A stretch of DNA of 64,000 nt from positions 12,642,835 to 12,706,834 of the forward strand of contig OY759266.1 of assembly GCA_963662155.1 (NCBI GenBank), written 5' to 3'. The notes below the pieces were generated by a model, which saw nothing but the letters and a program-made list of their open reading frames with translations, ran no database searches and was not told the DNA's origin. Each line of letters opens with the position of its first letter. Position 1 is the first letter of the stretch. Made by a program: the position numbers and the translations under genes. Positions 43,401 through 46,434 of the stretch are shown piece after piece. Source of the DNA: Lamellibrachia columna. Lineage: Eukaryota > Annelida > Polychaeta > Sabellida > Siboglinidae.

Positions 43401-44557
43401 TTAAAAATAAATATGCCACAATATAATAATCATGATATATTTAAATAATATAAATATATATAAATAATAATAAACATGTGTATCGTTACATGCAGGGGTC
43501 TGGAACATTGCACTTTGGCGGTGATTGTAACACTTAACCTGGCATTAAGATCTACCACAGTTATCAGTTACATTTGAATAAGTGGTTATCTATGTATTAG
43601 AGCCTGTGTGATGAAGTGGGTGTTTGTTTTAGGGCCTGTGTGATGAAGTGGGTGTTTATATTTCAGGGCTTATTCCTTGAGGGAGCACGTTGGGACCGCA
43701 GCATGTGCTGTTTGAATGAGTCACTTCCTAAGATCCTCTATGACACTCTGCCCGTCATCTGGCTCAAGGTACGTCTGATGTTTCTTACAACTTACAAAGT
43801 GGTCAATTGCAAGTGAACTTTACAAGCCAGTTGCTAAAATTTTTAATATTATTGGAATGCTGAACGAGGAATACACATGGATTTCAAATTTGTGCAAGCA
43901 TACTGGTGAACAATATTAAATAGTTTACGTGTCCCGTGAGAAATAAATAGCCTTTGTAGATTTAGAGGTAATAAATTATGATGTGCTTTAAATATAAACT
44001 TTAACAGCTGTTTGCATGTGAACTGTGAATTTGGTCCAAATAGTTTTGACGTAAATGCAATGCAAACGCAGGCTAAATTACATTGGACTAGATACAAGAT
44101 GTTTTGTACAATCTACACCACAGCTAATTGATTCCATTTCAAACGTATGCTAATATATACAAAATTCATTCATTAATTTCAGCCAGAAAAATCAACATGA
44201 AATTTAGAACTAACAAAAGGGGCCGATAACAAATAAGAGGCATCTGAAATGTAATTCATAAGACGGGGCCATATTTTGAAAAGGCCACACTAGTATAGAT
44301 TTTCATTTGGCAGTTGGAGACACGAGCTTTACTAAGATGTGGCTGTTCTGTGTTGTGTTTAGCCGGGAGAGACAGACAAGTTTGAGGAGAAGCCAATGTA
44401 TAATTGTCCCGTGTACAAGACGAGCGCCCGGCGTGGCACACTCAGTACCACTGGACACTCCACCAACTTCGTGCAGATGTTCCAGCTGCCGTCCGATATG
44501 TCCGAGAATCACTGGACCAACCGCGGTGTCGCGTCACTATGTCAGCTTGACGACTAG
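1..44557 (+). CDS. DNAH7: Axonemal dynein heavy chain, DNAH7-like (3' half of gene, 38 exons)
   Basis: This is a motor subunit of a single-headed inner-arm axonemal dynein, which uses ATP to slide doublet microtubules in cilia. The 38 exons listed below splice in one frame with GT-AG introns and give 2,166 residues. The family is about 4,000 residues long, so the tail, linker, AAA1 and most of AAA2 lie left of the window. Visible order: AAA3 P-loop GPTGTGKS (about residue 129) and Walker [11 protein letters not shown] (exon 5); AAA4 P-loop GIGGSGRQS (about 484); stalk coiled coils with the microtubule-binding tip (about 690-1027); AAA5; AAA6 ([20 protein letters not shown]); and the C-terminal domain ending STTGHSTNF...LCQLDD. 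Wording across AAA4, the stalk and the C-terminus fits DNAH7 better than DNAH3, DNAH12 or DNAH1. The family is certain; the exact paralogue is likely, from recall of family sequences. Many exon edges carry splice-site minisatellites. Confidence 0.93.
305..352. repeat. 12-bp tandem repeat (GATGACAGAAAT)4
   Basis: Four copies of a 12-bp unit in intron 1. The rest of the intron (167-933) is AT-rich with nothing recognised. Confidence 0.85.
934..1059 (+). CDS. DNAH7: DNAH7-like exon 2
   Basis: 42 codons in phase 0 ([20 protein letters not shown]), the lead-in to AAA3. Acceptor ccaacag|agt, donor AAG|gtactg. Confidence 0.93.
1060..2154. other. Intron 2, no recognised element
   Basis: About 1.1 kb of AT-rich intron. 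I see no gene, clear transposon or array in it. Confidence 0.7.
2155..2312 (+). CDS. DNAH7: DNAH7-like exon 3 (AAA3 P-loop)
   Basis: Carries [19 protein letters not shown], the AAA3 Walker A motif. The exon ends in GA before gtacgg. This choice leaves two bases that exon 4 completes to Asp, giving ...[18 protein letters not shown] as in the family. A donor two codons further on would break the frame. Confidence 0.9.
2516..3005 (+). repeat. 42-bp minisatellite containing the exon 4 splice acceptor
   Basis: About ten diverged copies of a unit made of the intron end (tactgttgcag) plus the exon start (ctacatccc..acatcatcaac). The last copy is the true exon 4 acceptor and exon beginning. AGs in the same register end at 2782, 2863, 2905, 2947 and 2980, so the spacings are 81, 42, 42 and 33, all divisible by three. 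The exon frame stays open back to 2679. Confidence 0.92.
2981..3061 (+). CDS. DNAH7: DNAH7-like exon 4
   Basis: Encodes [12 protein letters not shown] and [15 protein letters not shown], the AAA3 stretch after Walker A. Acceptor tgttgcag|c, donor AG|gtaata. An upstream acceptor copy could extend it in frame with repeats of [14 protein letters not shown]. Confidence 0.9.
3075..3222. repeat. CATCAT-rich simple repeat
   Basis: Irregular (CAT)n and CATCATCATGACCAAA motifs just inside intron 4. The rest of the intron, 3223-3932, shows nothing recognisable. Confidence 0.8.
3933..4116 (+). CDS. DNAH7: DNAH7-like exon 5 (AAA3 Walker B)
   Basis: Encodes [13 protein letters not shown] then [17 protein letters not shown] and [10 protein letters not shown]. 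The DD of the Walker B motif is intact. Ends TDI|gtaagt in phase 0. Confidence 0.95.
4321..4370. repeat. (AT)n microsatellite
   Basis: AT dinucleotide tract in intron 5. The rest of 4117-4789 is plain AT-rich intron. Confidence 0.8.
4790..4975 (+). CDS. DNAH7: DNAH7-like exon 6 (AAA3 sensor region)
   Basis: 62 codons in phase 0 with [20 protein letters not shown], the dynein sensor I signature, then [19 protein letters not shown]. Donor AAG|gtgggt. Confidence 0.95.
5058..5339. repeat. 47-bp tandem repeat, 6 near-identical copies
   Basis: The unit starts atgcctggctatgtagaaat, and copies begin at 5058, 5105, 5152, 5199, 5246 and 5293. Near-identity between copies points to recent expansion or homogenisation. 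It abuts a SINE on its right. Confidence 0.95.
5340..5512 (+). mobile_element. tRNA-like SINE
   Basis: Starts with a box A match (TGGCACAGTGG at 5348) and ends with the tail gctttgagcagtcccaagga ... ctatatt. The same tail occurs at about 47820. Box B is not clear, so the copy is decayed or the head is not a standard tRNA. Confidence 0.6.
5520..5770. repeat. CA-rich low-complexity tract with (AC)n
   Basis: Mixed CACACA/CATGCA sequence ending in about 55 bp of pure (AC)n. Open frames across it in both strands are repeat artefacts. Confidence 0.95.
5775..5850 (+). repeat. Left part of exon 7 acceptor minisatellite
   Basis: Copies of ctgtagtagttgttgtcact and neighbours. The array is broken at 5850 by a DNA transposon and resumes at 8637. 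Confidence 0.75.
5851..8636. mobile_element. hAT-type non-autonomous DNA transposon with 8-bp TSD
   Basis: Begins TAGTGCCCTGCAC and ends with the exact inverse GTGCAGGGCACTA. It is flanked by the 8-bp direct repeat TTGTCACT (5843-5850 and 8637-8644). The ends are rich in GGCCCGGGC-type words, and the middle carries a CR1-like LINE. An 8-bp duplication is characteristic of the hAT superfamily. No transposase is seen. Confidence 0.85.
6030..7990 (-). mobile_element. CR1-like LINE, decayed, 5'-truncated
   Basis: Minus-strand reverse-transcriptase fragments in order: [20 protein letters not shown] and YRPVSL (about 7440-7380), [13 protein letters not shown] (about 7000), [11 protein letters not shown] (about 6810), then the 3' tail with gccatctggg (about 6080). 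Frameshifts and stops separate the blocks. The tail is shared with fragments at 23200, 23985 and 30110. Confidence 0.85.
8637..8842 (+). repeat. Exon 7 acceptor minisatellite (right part)
   Basis: Three to four diverged copies of ctgtagatgatggtgcaggc plus cacattga. The last copy supplies the true acceptor gatggtgcag|gccacattga of exon 7. Confidence 0.85.
8833..9047 (+). CDS. DNAH7: DNAH7-like exon 7
   Basis: Encodes [19 protein letters not shown] and [19 protein letters not shown], the C-terminal part of AAA3. Ends in AG|gtgaga (phase 2). Confidence 0.95.
9282..9336. repeat. (AT)n microsatellite
   Basis: About 55 bp of pure AT in intron 7. Confidence 0.9.
9491..9800. repeat. 44-bp tandem repeat, about 7 copies
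   Basis: Unit containing tttgtgtgtattctaggata and tggaagccagcatgac. It includes a ttctag|g word, but it is 1.5 kb from the next exon. Confidence 0.9.
9990..10700 (+). mobile_element. CR1-like LINE 3' fragment
   Basis: Plus-strand copy of the same LINE family ([44 protein letters not shown]). Its coding part is interrupted at 10107-10170 by an expanded (ATACA)n tract. Confidence 0.85.
11010..11080. repeat. (AT)n microsatellite
   Basis: AT tract of about 60 bp in intron 7. Confidence 0.9.
11330..11536 (+). CDS. DNAH7: DNAH7-like exon 8
   Basis: Encodes [20 protein letters not shown] and [19 protein letters not shown], the AAA3-AAA4 linker. Begins with one base completing Arg and ends CA|gtgcgt. 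Confidence 0.93.
11808..11972 (+). repeat. 52-bp repeat duplicating the exon 9 acceptor
   Basis: Three copies with tgtgatgtttag|ttacttggaagagttcaata at 11847, 11899 and 11951. The third is the real exon 9 start. The unit spans the intron end, the AG and about 25 bases of exon. Confidence 0.93.
11952..12079 (+). CDS. DNAH7: DNAH7-like exon 9
   Basis: Encodes [20 protein letters not shown] and [21 protein letters not shown], immediately before the AAA4 P-loop. The third duplicated acceptor is chosen because only it leads into the conserved MSKAPMSLV without a stop. Confidence 0.95.
12558..12682 (+). CDS. DNAH7: DNAH7-like exon 10 (AAA4 P-loop)
   Basis: Begins [20 protein letters not shown], the AAA4 nucleotide-binding loop, and ends VEWRDDIKK|gtatac. 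A hAT-like element starts only eleven bases after the exon end. Confidence 0.96.
12693..13783. mobile_element. hAT-like element next to exon 10 donor (possibly two nested copies)
   Basis: Starts TAGTGCCCTGCAC, the same terminus as the element at 5851, and ends GTGCAGGTCACTA at 13783. Flanks ATACACAT and ATACATGT match at 6 of 8 positions. An internal end CGCAGGGCACTA at 13195 suggests a nested or tandem copy. GGGCCTGGGCC words fill both ends. The interior 12900-13340 recurs at 63733-63990. Confidence 0.7.
14012..14197 (+). CDS. DNAH7: DNAH7-like exon 11
   Basis: 62 codons in phase 0: [20 protein letters not shown] and [20 protein letters not shown], typical AAA4 sequence. Donor ACG|gtaaaa. 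Confidence 0.96.
14529..14945 (+). repeat. 28-bp minisatellite x15 carrying the exon 12 acceptor
   Basis: Fifteen copies of ttgaactgtgagtgttaccc + tacagggc, nearly identical. Each has the acceptor-like ccctacag|ggc. Two copies (about 14746 and 14858) have catgg and lose the AG. The last copy ends exactly at exon 12. Confidence 0.97.
14946..15113 (+). CDS. DNAH7: DNAH7-like exon 12
   Basis: Encodes [20 protein letters not shown] and [20 protein letters not shown] then NCCTIDWFQ, the highly conserved AAA4 end. Donor CAG|gtgggc. Confidence 0.97.
15114..15234 (+). repeat. About 20-bp minisatellite starting at exon 12 donor (part 1)
   Basis: Copies of ggggtcactggcagcatcta run directly from the donor. 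The first copy reads aggtgggcattggcagcatct, so the donor looks like part of the unit. The array continues at 17313 and 19175 after insertions. Confidence 0.8.
15253..15725. mobile_element. Foldback element with ATCGGCC repeats
   Basis: Three to four copies of a 70-80 bp unit (ggtccaacatcggc, gcgggccgatgt), followed by a long imperfect hairpin: gactgtgcctagttttg at 15574 is mirrored by caaaactaggcacagtc at about 15683 across an AT core. It is part of a roughly 2.1 kb insertion (15235-17312) in the donor minisatellite. Class not assigned. Confidence 0.6.
15726..16640. other. AT-rich interior of the 2.1 kb insertion
   Basis: No coding capacity or known motif seen. Confidence 0.6.
16640..16860. 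repeat. CCATGG-palindrome tandem repeat
   Basis: Repeated modules of taaaccatggtaaaatacca and gttttgaaacagg, with many self-complementary CCATGG/ATACCATG words and a unit of roughly 50 bp. Confidence 0.8.
17313..17401 (+). repeat. Exon 12 donor minisatellite (part 2)
   Basis: Resumes as cagcatctaggggtgtcact and is then split by the transposon at 17402. Confidence 0.8.
17402..19174. mobile_element. DNA transposon with CAGACCTGCCAA termini, probably hAT
   Basis: Perfect terminal inverted repeat CAGACCTGCCAA/TTGGCAGGTCTG, with a further inverted match at agaagatcttc. Flanked by direct repeat CATCTG (17396-17401, 19175-19180). Minus-strand 19010-18850 reads [18 protein letters not shown] and [19 protein letters not shown], which resembles the C-terminal end of hAT-family proteins but is too short to prove it. 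Confidence 0.75.
19175..19388 (+). repeat. Exon 12 donor minisatellite (part 3)
   Basis: About ten further copies of the 20-bp ggcagcatctagggggtcac family, running straight into the 29-bp array. Confidence 0.85.
19389..20110 (+). repeat. 29-bp minisatellite, about 25 copies, upstream of exon 13
   Basis: Unit cttgacattgtgacagtgtg + cagtatgtg. The sequence at the exon 13 acceptor (cttgatgcgtgtgacgtttg + ctgtag|gcg) looks like a diverged last unit. Because 29 is not a multiple of three and no frame has a stop, long minus-strand open frames arise. These are not genes. Confidence 0.95.
20148..20281 (+). CDS. DNAH7: DNAH7-like exon 13
   Basis: Encodes [20 protein letters not shown] and [15 protein letters not shown], the AAA4-to-stalk transition. 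Ends CG|gtcagt. Confidence 0.96.
20290..20550. repeat. CA-rich low-complexity tract
   Basis: Irregular ACCACACACAGACCATGCAC repeats then CACACA/GCATGC sequence at the start of intron 13. The remaining 300 bp to exon 14 has nothing recognised. Confidence 0.9.
20861..21146 (+). CDS. DNAH7: DNAH7-like exon 14 (stalk coiled coil 1)
   Basis: Starts [20 protein letters not shown], then the heptad-rich [20 protein letters not shown] that opens the first stalk helix. Ends KKE|gtacgg in phase 0. Confidence 0.96.
21364..21531 (+). CDS. DNAH7: DNAH7-like exon 15 (stalk coiled coil 1)
   Basis: 56 codons: [20 protein letters not shown] and [20 protein letters not shown], the Ala/Glu-rich first stalk helix. 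Its 3' end and donor are tandemly repeated downstream. Confidence 0.96.
21513..21590 (+). repeat. Tandem duplication of exon 15 3' end plus donor
   Basis: Three copies of about 26 bp: agatcaaggccatgaag|gtcag, then agatcaaggtcgtgaaggtcag, then aggtcaatgccatgaagtcg. The second copy keeps an exon-like end and a GTCAG donor. The third has lost the GT. Confidence 0.85.
21643..21857 (+). CDS. DNAH7: DNAH7-like exon 16 (stalk, microtubule-binding domain)
   Basis: Encodes [40 protein letters not shown] and [18 protein letters not shown], the start of the microtubule-binding tip. Confidence 0.97.
22028..22095 (+). mobile_element. CR1-like LINE 3' end remnant
   Basis: About 65 bp matching the LINE tail (cttgtcctcttgccatctgg, then gatgataattttgtta). 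Intron 16. Confidence 0.5.
22174..22381 (+). CDS. DNAH7: DNAH7-like exon 17 (microtubule-binding domain, coiled coil 2)
   Basis: Encodes [20 protein letters not shown] and VVAPKK, then the returning helix [17 protein letters not shown]. Donor GAG|gtcaga, directly followed by the CCCT repeat. Confidence 0.97.
22398..22770. repeat. (CCCT)n microsatellite, about 370 bp
   Basis: Almost uninterrupted CCTCCCTCCCT, degrading to CCCCCCTCC at the right. It starts 17 bases after the exon 17 donor. The minus strand is a (GGGA)n G-quadruplex-prone tract. Open frames here encode only PSLPPS or GGREGG repeats. Confidence 0.98.
22975..23115 (+). CDS. DNAH7: DNAH7-like exon 18 (stalk coiled coil 2)
   Basis: 47 codons: [20 protein letters not shown] and [14 protein letters not shown], the end of the second stalk helix. 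Confidence 0.97.
23200..23535 (+). mobile_element. CR1-like LINE 3' fragment
   Basis: Reads [20 protein letters not shown], then [20 protein letters not shown], a typical LINE C-terminal end, then the family tail. Best preserved of the copies here. Confidence 0.85.
23799..23918 (+). CDS. DNAH7: DNAH7-like exon 19 (AAA5)
   Basis: 40 codons: [20 protein letters not shown] and [16 protein letters not shown]. Donor CAG|gtcaga is duplicated 41 bp downstream. Confidence 0.97.
23903..23981 (+). repeat. Tandem duplication of exon 19 end plus donor
   Basis: gttgacttcagacag|gtcag + actaatgcacaac is followed by gtcaacttgagacag|gtcag + actattgtgcacaac. Two copies of about 40 bp, each with an intact donor. 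Confidence 0.9.
23985..24230 (+). mobile_element. CR1-like LINE 3' fragment (diverged)
   Basis: Matches the family from LRKYSFSL to the tail ending ccttgttaaataaata. Confidence 0.75.
24270..24471 (+). CDS. DNAH7: DNAH7-like exon 20 (AAA5)
   Basis: Encodes [20 protein letters not shown] and [18 protein letters not shown]. Ends C|gtaagt; the joined codon reads Arg where many family members have Gly. Confidence 0.96.
24450..24535 (+). repeat. Duplication of exon 20 3' end and donor region
   Basis: atgattgaccctcag|c gtaagtgagcagggaggg is repeated as gtgattgacccccag|t gtatgtgggtgggggggagg. The second copy is diverged. Confidence 0.75.
24843..25012. repeat. 15-bp G-rich tandem repeat, about 11 copies
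   Basis: Unit gcaataggggatgtg with variants. The regularly spaced GGGG runs could form G-quadruplexes. Confidence 0.92.
25194..25501 (+). CDS. DNAH7: DNAH7-like exon 21 (AAA5)
   Basis: Encodes [40 protein letters not shown] and [19 protein letters not shown], the AAA5 signature block. Confidence 0.97.
25510..25635. repeat. GT/GCATGC-rich repeat, two about 50-bp copies
   Basis: Alternating GTGTGT and GCATGCATG blocks with a shared gcatgcatgcatgttagtg, just after the exon 21 donor. Confidence 0.85.
25727..25800 (+). repeat. Short dispersed repeat (cttctatagcgcc)
   Basis: aaacttctatagcgcctaaa then cctgaggaacccgagctcag. A second copy is at 31866-31940. Possibly a SINE tail. Confidence 0.55.
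25800..26003. repeat. 20-bp tandem repeat x10
   Basis: Unit catgatatcatgaacaggga containing the palindrome ATGATATCAT. A gata/gaga variant alternates. The 500 bp that follow, to exon 22, hold nothing recognised. Confidence 0.95.
26518..26700 (+). CDS. DNAH7: DNAH7-like exon 22
   Basis: 61 codons: [20 protein letters not shown] and [16 protein letters not shown], the AAA5-AAA6 coiled segment. Confidence 0.97.
26701..27003 (+). repeat. About 30-bp minisatellite starting at exon 22 donor
   Basis: About ten copies of tgcaatgtgtgctcccttga + ggtggccaca. The gag|gtgac word resembles the donor cagag|gtatgac, so the array may derive from the splice junction. Confidence 0.85.
27297..27539 (+). CDS. 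DNAH7: DNAH7-like exon 23
   Basis: 81 codons: [40 protein letters not shown] and [20 protein letters not shown]. Confidence 0.97.
27540..28575. other. Intron 23 with (GCAC)n
   Basis: About 1 kb. Holds a (GCAC)n tract at 28234-28303. A minus-strand open frame at 28083-27841 ([20 protein letters not shown]) is not assignable and may be transposon debris. Confidence 0.6.
28576..28736 (+). CDS. DNAH7: DNAH7-like exon 24
   Basis: Encodes [20 protein letters not shown] then [20 protein letters not shown]. Ends GA|gtaagt. Confidence 0.96.
29005..29211. repeat. 26-bp tandem repeat x8
   Basis: Unit aggtggcctgggtgggaagt + gtaaac, with a cctg/cttg variant. The unit contains gtgggaag|tgtaaac but does not coincide with an exon edge. 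Confidence 0.95.
29658..29815 (+). CDS. DNAH7: DNAH7-like exon 25
   Basis: Encodes [20 protein letters not shown] and [20 protein letters not shown]. Confidence 0.96.
30110..30305 (-). mobile_element. CR1-like LINE 3' end (minus orientation)
   Basis: Reverse-complement copy of the LINE tail: gattgtcatccaaaac, ccagatggcacatggacaag, then ttctgagatatttgtaaact. Confidence 0.75.
30374..30735 (+). CDS. DNAH7: DNAH7-like exon 26 (AAA6)
   Basis: The largest exon here. Carries [40 protein letters not shown] and [15 protein letters not shown], the AAA6 core. Ends SISLGQGQ|gtgggt. Confidence 0.97.
30938..31054 (+). CDS. DNAH7: DNAH7-like exon 27 (AAA6)
   Basis: 39 codons: [20 protein letters not shown] and [19 protein letters not shown]. 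Confidence 0.97.
31391..31480. repeat. (AT)n microsatellite
   Basis: TA/CATATA tract just upstream of exon 28. Confidence 0.9.
31506..31596 (+). CDS. DNAH7: DNAH7-like exon 28
   Basis: [20 protein letters not shown] then [10 protein letters not shown], the conserved RLWLTS(Y/L)P segment. Confidence 0.96.
31866..31940 (+). repeat. Short dispersed repeat (cttctatagcgcc), copy 2
   Basis: aaaacttctatagcgcctga then ccaggaacctgaatttaaaa, matching the copy at 25727. Confidence 0.55.
31994..32100 (+). CDS. DNAH7: DNAH7-like exon 29
   Basis: [20 protein letters not shown] then [15 protein letters not shown], the canonical [10 protein letters not shown] motif. Confidence 0.97.
32214..32396. repeat. 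15-16-bp tandem repeat
   Basis: About twelve diverged copies of agtcacttggtgcatg in intron 29. Confidence 0.9.
32673..32816 (+). CDS. DNAH7: DNAH7-like exon 30
   Basis: 48 codons: [20 protein letters not shown] and [19 protein letters not shown], a hallmark dynein C-terminal block. Confidence 0.98.
32905..33595 (+). repeat. 39-bp minisatellite x17 carrying the exon 31 acceptor
   Basis: Unit atgttcctcactgacaccgt + agctgttcctctgttctag. The last copy gives the true ttctag|atgttcctcaatgac. The unit is a multiple of three, but the TAG of each acceptor would be an in-frame stop, so use of an upstream copy would truncate the protein. Confidence 0.95.
33586..33749 (+). CDS. DNAH7: DNAH7-like exon 31
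   Basis: [20 protein letters not shown], then [20 protein letters not shown]. It is bounded on both sides by splice-site minisatellites. Ends AA|gtaggt. Confidence 0.97.
33741..33908 (+). repeat. 22-bp minisatellite x7 carrying the exon 31 donor
   Basis: cacctacaag|taggtgacacttgtc then repeated acaagtaggtgacacttgac. Each unit keeps caa|gtaggt, the same donor word as the exon. Confidence 0.93.
33998..34151 (+). CDS. DNAH7: DNAH7-like exon 32
   Basis: [20 protein letters not shown], then [19 protein letters not shown]. The [15 protein letters not shown] motif is near invariant in this dynein group. Confidence 0.98.
34440..34918 (+). mobile_element. Jockey-like LINE, 5' segment
   Basis: Decayed coding sequence [20 protein letters not shown] then [16 protein letters not shown] at 34790-34918, interrupted by the RTE-like insertion and resumed at 36607. 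The 5' limit is uncertain. Confidence 0.65.
34919..36593 (-). mobile_element. RTE-like non-LTR retrotransposon inserted in a LINE, 13-bp TSD
   Basis: Minus-strand reverse transcriptase: [60 protein letters not shown] and [12 protein letters not shown] (catalytic YADD intact), then [12 protein letters not shown] and [20 protein letters not shown]. One in-frame TAG replaces a Trp codon at about 35401, and the frame changes near 35110. The 3' end is a (TAAG)n tail. Flanked by acatgattataac at 34906-34918 and 36594-36606. 5'-truncated, no endonuclease seen. Confidence 0.92.
36607..37185 (+). mobile_element. Jockey-like LINE, central segment
   Basis: [40 protein letters not shown] and [20 protein letters not shown] + [11 protein letters not shown], the start of a reverse transcriptase. 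The catalytic core is missing because the sequence is broken at about 37185. Confidence 0.85.
37190..37580 (+). mobile_element. MULE-type transposase C-terminal fragment
   Basis: Reads [19 protein letters not shown], then [20 protein letters not shown], a block shared by Mutator-like transposase-related proteins in invertebrates, and after a frameshift [20 protein letters not shown]. One stop and one frameshift: a pseudogene. Sits where the LINE core should be. Confidence 0.75.
37581..38049. other. Unassigned intron sequence with strong palindrome
   Basis: AT-rich, then tagcccccggggggcta at 37981, a perfect hairpin-forming palindrome, with nearby repeated gtgccactagccccc words. Confidence 0.6.
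38050..39240 (+). mobile_element. Jockey-like LINE, 3' segment
   Basis: [18 protein letters not shown], then [18 protein letters not shown] sequence and [20 protein letters not shown], followed by a 3' untranslated part with the AATAAA of gttgaataaacaattcc at its end. Confidence 0.8.
39260..40080 (+). repeat. 43-bp CT/GT-rich minisatellite, about 18 copies, upstream of exon 33
   Basis: Unit cccctctctacccctgtgtg + tgtcagtgtgtcccctctcc + ata. The array ends at the exon 33 acceptor ctacccgtttgtctgttgcag, which looks like a diverged unit. Three overlapping plus-strand open frames are artefacts. Confidence 0.95.
40094..40225 (+). CDS. DNAH7: DNAH7-like exon 33
   Basis: 44 codons: [20 protein letters not shown] and [17 protein letters not shown]. 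Reached across the largest intron of the window (5.9 kb). Confidence 0.97.
40456..40893 (+). repeat. 25-bp minisatellite x17 carrying the exon 34 acceptor
   Basis: Unit atcatggtgcattgtctgcc + tgtag. The last unit is the true ctgcctgtag|atcatgg of exon 34, so the unit includes seven exon bases. A 25-bp shift would break the reading frame. Confidence 0.95.
40887..41152 (+). CDS. DNAH7: DNAH7-like exon 34
   Basis: [40 protein letters not shown] and [20 protein letters not shown]. Confidence 0.98.
41153..42436. other. Intron 34, no recognised element
   Basis: 1.3 kb of AT-rich intron without clear repeats. Confidence 0.6.
42437..42525 (+). CDS. DNAH7: DNAH7-like exon 35
   Basis: [20 protein letters not shown] then FYFTQSFFT, the WVSGF(Y/F)F-TQSF motif. 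Confidence 0.97.
42526..43089. other. Intron 35
   Basis: Plain AT-rich intron. A solo tggcaggtctgca at 42932 matches the terminus of the transposon at 17402 but has no partner. Confidence 0.5.
43090..43211 (+). CDS. DNAH7: DNAH7-like exon 36
   Basis: [20 protein letters not shown] then [11 protein letters not shown]. Acceptor tttgaag|gt. Confidence 0.96.
43599..43672 (+). repeat. Duplicated exon 37 acceptor (2 copies of 32-34 bp)
   Basis: attag|agcctgtgtgatgaagtg, then ttttag|ggcctgtgtgatgaagtg, then tttcag|ggctta. AGs at 43600, 43632 and 43666. The last is the real exon start. Confidence 0.85.
43667..43768 (+). CDS. DNAH7: DNAH7-like exon 37
   Basis: 34 codons: [20 protein letters not shown] then [14 protein letters not shown]. 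Confidence 0.98.
43769..44362. other. Intron 37
   Basis: AT-rich, nothing recognised. Confidence 0.6.
44363..44557 (+). CDS. DNAH7: DNAH7-like terminal coding exon 38
   Basis: [20 protein letters not shown] then [12 protein letters not shown] and TAG at 44555-44557. The ending is that of DNAH3/DNAH7-class chains. Confidence 0.98.
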   Translation, partial: PGETDKFEEKPMYNCPVYKTSARRGTLSTTGHSTNFVQMFQLPSDMSENHWTNRGVASLCQLDD

Positions 44558-44880
44558 ACTGGACCAACTTGGTGTTGTGTCGCTGTCAGCTTGACAACTA
44601 GTCACACAGCGGCAATGTCGTCGCTGCATCATCTGTGCTAATGCAGTGGTGATGGTGTTAAAATGTGTTAATTTATAATTATATCAGCATTAGTAATTAG
44701 CATGTTACTGGTGATGACATGAACAGTCCCTGTATTCATGTCGGCATCAGTGACACTTTGCTGGTTGTGTTGGCTTTGTGCCATCCCCATTATTATCAAT
44801 ATCCATCCATTTTCAAGGACCACGAATGTTTGTGTGTGTGCGTGTGGTTATATAGGTGTGTATGTACCAAGTCAACAACA

Positions 44881-45059
44881 CAGTGGACTCCCCTTAATGG
44901 AATCACAAATAACAGAATCAGCCATTTAGTAGAATAAAATATATTGGCTTGAACTTGAACTGAATCGTTCCGTATTCCTGTGTATCTGTATTAAAATGCA
45001 CTGCTTAATAGAATCAAACTGCTCTGACCTGAAGTGATTCTATTAACTGGAGTCCACTG
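44881..45059. mobile_element. Short palindromic MITE (pogo/mariner-like termini)
   Basis: Starts CAGTGGACTCC and ends GGAGTCCACTG. The inverted match extends about 26 bp with few mismatches. 179 bp long. Contains AATAAA at 44933, which could serve as the dynein poly(A) signal. A relative is at 60743-60983. No clear TA duplication. Confidence 0.75.
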
Positions 45060-46235
45060 ATACAAGAAGCCAGTGTATTATTCAGAAGTTGCATAATGAA
45101 GTATGGACTCCAATGTGTTACTGTTTCATGATTATGTCCATGTTCTCTTAGATTTATTTCTTATCTTGCTTTGTTTTCAAAGACTGTGGAATACTGGTAT
45201 TCCTCTACTGCACAGTTTTATTACATGCCAAACGATTGCACCTTTGGAGCGTTTATATAACTTGTTTTGTTCAAGCATACAGGATCTGAAGTTTATGTTT
45301 TATTTGCCACAAATGCAGATGTATAACTCGGTTGATACATGACTTCAGTACTCGTTATAATCGATATTCACCTGGGATAACTGTGCCAGCATGTGGTTTG
45401 TGCACTTGCGTGATTTTTTTTATTTGTACATTCTCTTAAATAATGTGGCCTTACTCGACTGTGATATAAATAGTAGTGTGATGAATCAGTCATGCTTATA
45501 TATTAATTTATTTAACTGCTATTTTAACACCAACAAATATGGGGTAACTGAAATTTTCTCAACAATATCCATGGTAAATGGTACAATACTCAGCCTGTTG
45601 AAATAACTTTTTTGTGATAAACACTTCTTCTCAACCAGTATGGATTGAGTTAGTTTTCTCTTGACAATGTGCTGAAAATGTAAAATTATGTCCCATGTTG
45701 TTTTGCGCGATGACAGCTGTGGAAGCAGCTTCGAGAAACTCTAGATAGGAAAATATGTTTTTGAAGCAAAAAATCTTATTGGTTTTGCAAGACGATAATA
45801 TGCAATATCATGTTTTCTCTTATCTTTTGCAGCAAAGACCGGAAAGGTTTGTGGGGCTTCAAAAGAATCTCACATAATCATTTTAAACAAGTTTTAATGA
45901 GTGGACTAATAAATTTTTTTAAACTGATGTGTTTCTTCAATGTAATTAGTCATTTTAGAATAATGTGCATTCAAATAGCAATTAGCTAATAGCAATTATT
46001 TGAAGTTACTTGAAATTACTTGTAATATGTCAGGTATGTATTGCTACATGAGCCAATCAGCTAAGAACAAGCTGTTTTGAACAGAATTGCTTTTTATAAA
46101 CTTTATATCATATAGCAGAGTACAACAGTTGTGTAGCACTGGGAAATGGTCTCGCAACAAATGTCTTATAAAACTAAAACAAACTATACAACTAAAGTAT
46201 GTCAGTTTGTCAGACACAGACCATGTGGCCAGTCA
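45060..46235. other. Convergent intergenic region (3' UTRs)
   Basis: Between the dynein stop (plus) and the MRE11 stop (minus). AATAAA at 45908 (plus) and ATTAAA on the minus strand near 45895 are possible poly(A) signals. No gene recognised. Confidence 0.6.
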
Positions 46236-46434
46236 TCACCTCTTGCGTCTTGTAGGAGGTCGCATTTCAAACATGTCATTGTTATCTGTGTCGCTATAAT
46301 TCACTCCTTTGCCACGCTTTGATGCACCCGAGGAGCCATTTGTCTTCCTCTTCCTGCCAGAGGGTCCTGCTGTAAAGTAGTCGTCGGTGTCGAAGCCTTT
46401 TACTGGAGACATATCTTCGTCATCTGAGCTGTTC
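46236..46434 (-). CDS. MRE11: MRE11 exon 7 (C-terminal)
   Basis: [20 protein letters not shown], then [20 protein letters not shown] and [15 protein letters not shown] stop. Short SSDDED and TD acidic patches resemble the MRE11 tail. Confidence 0.93.
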
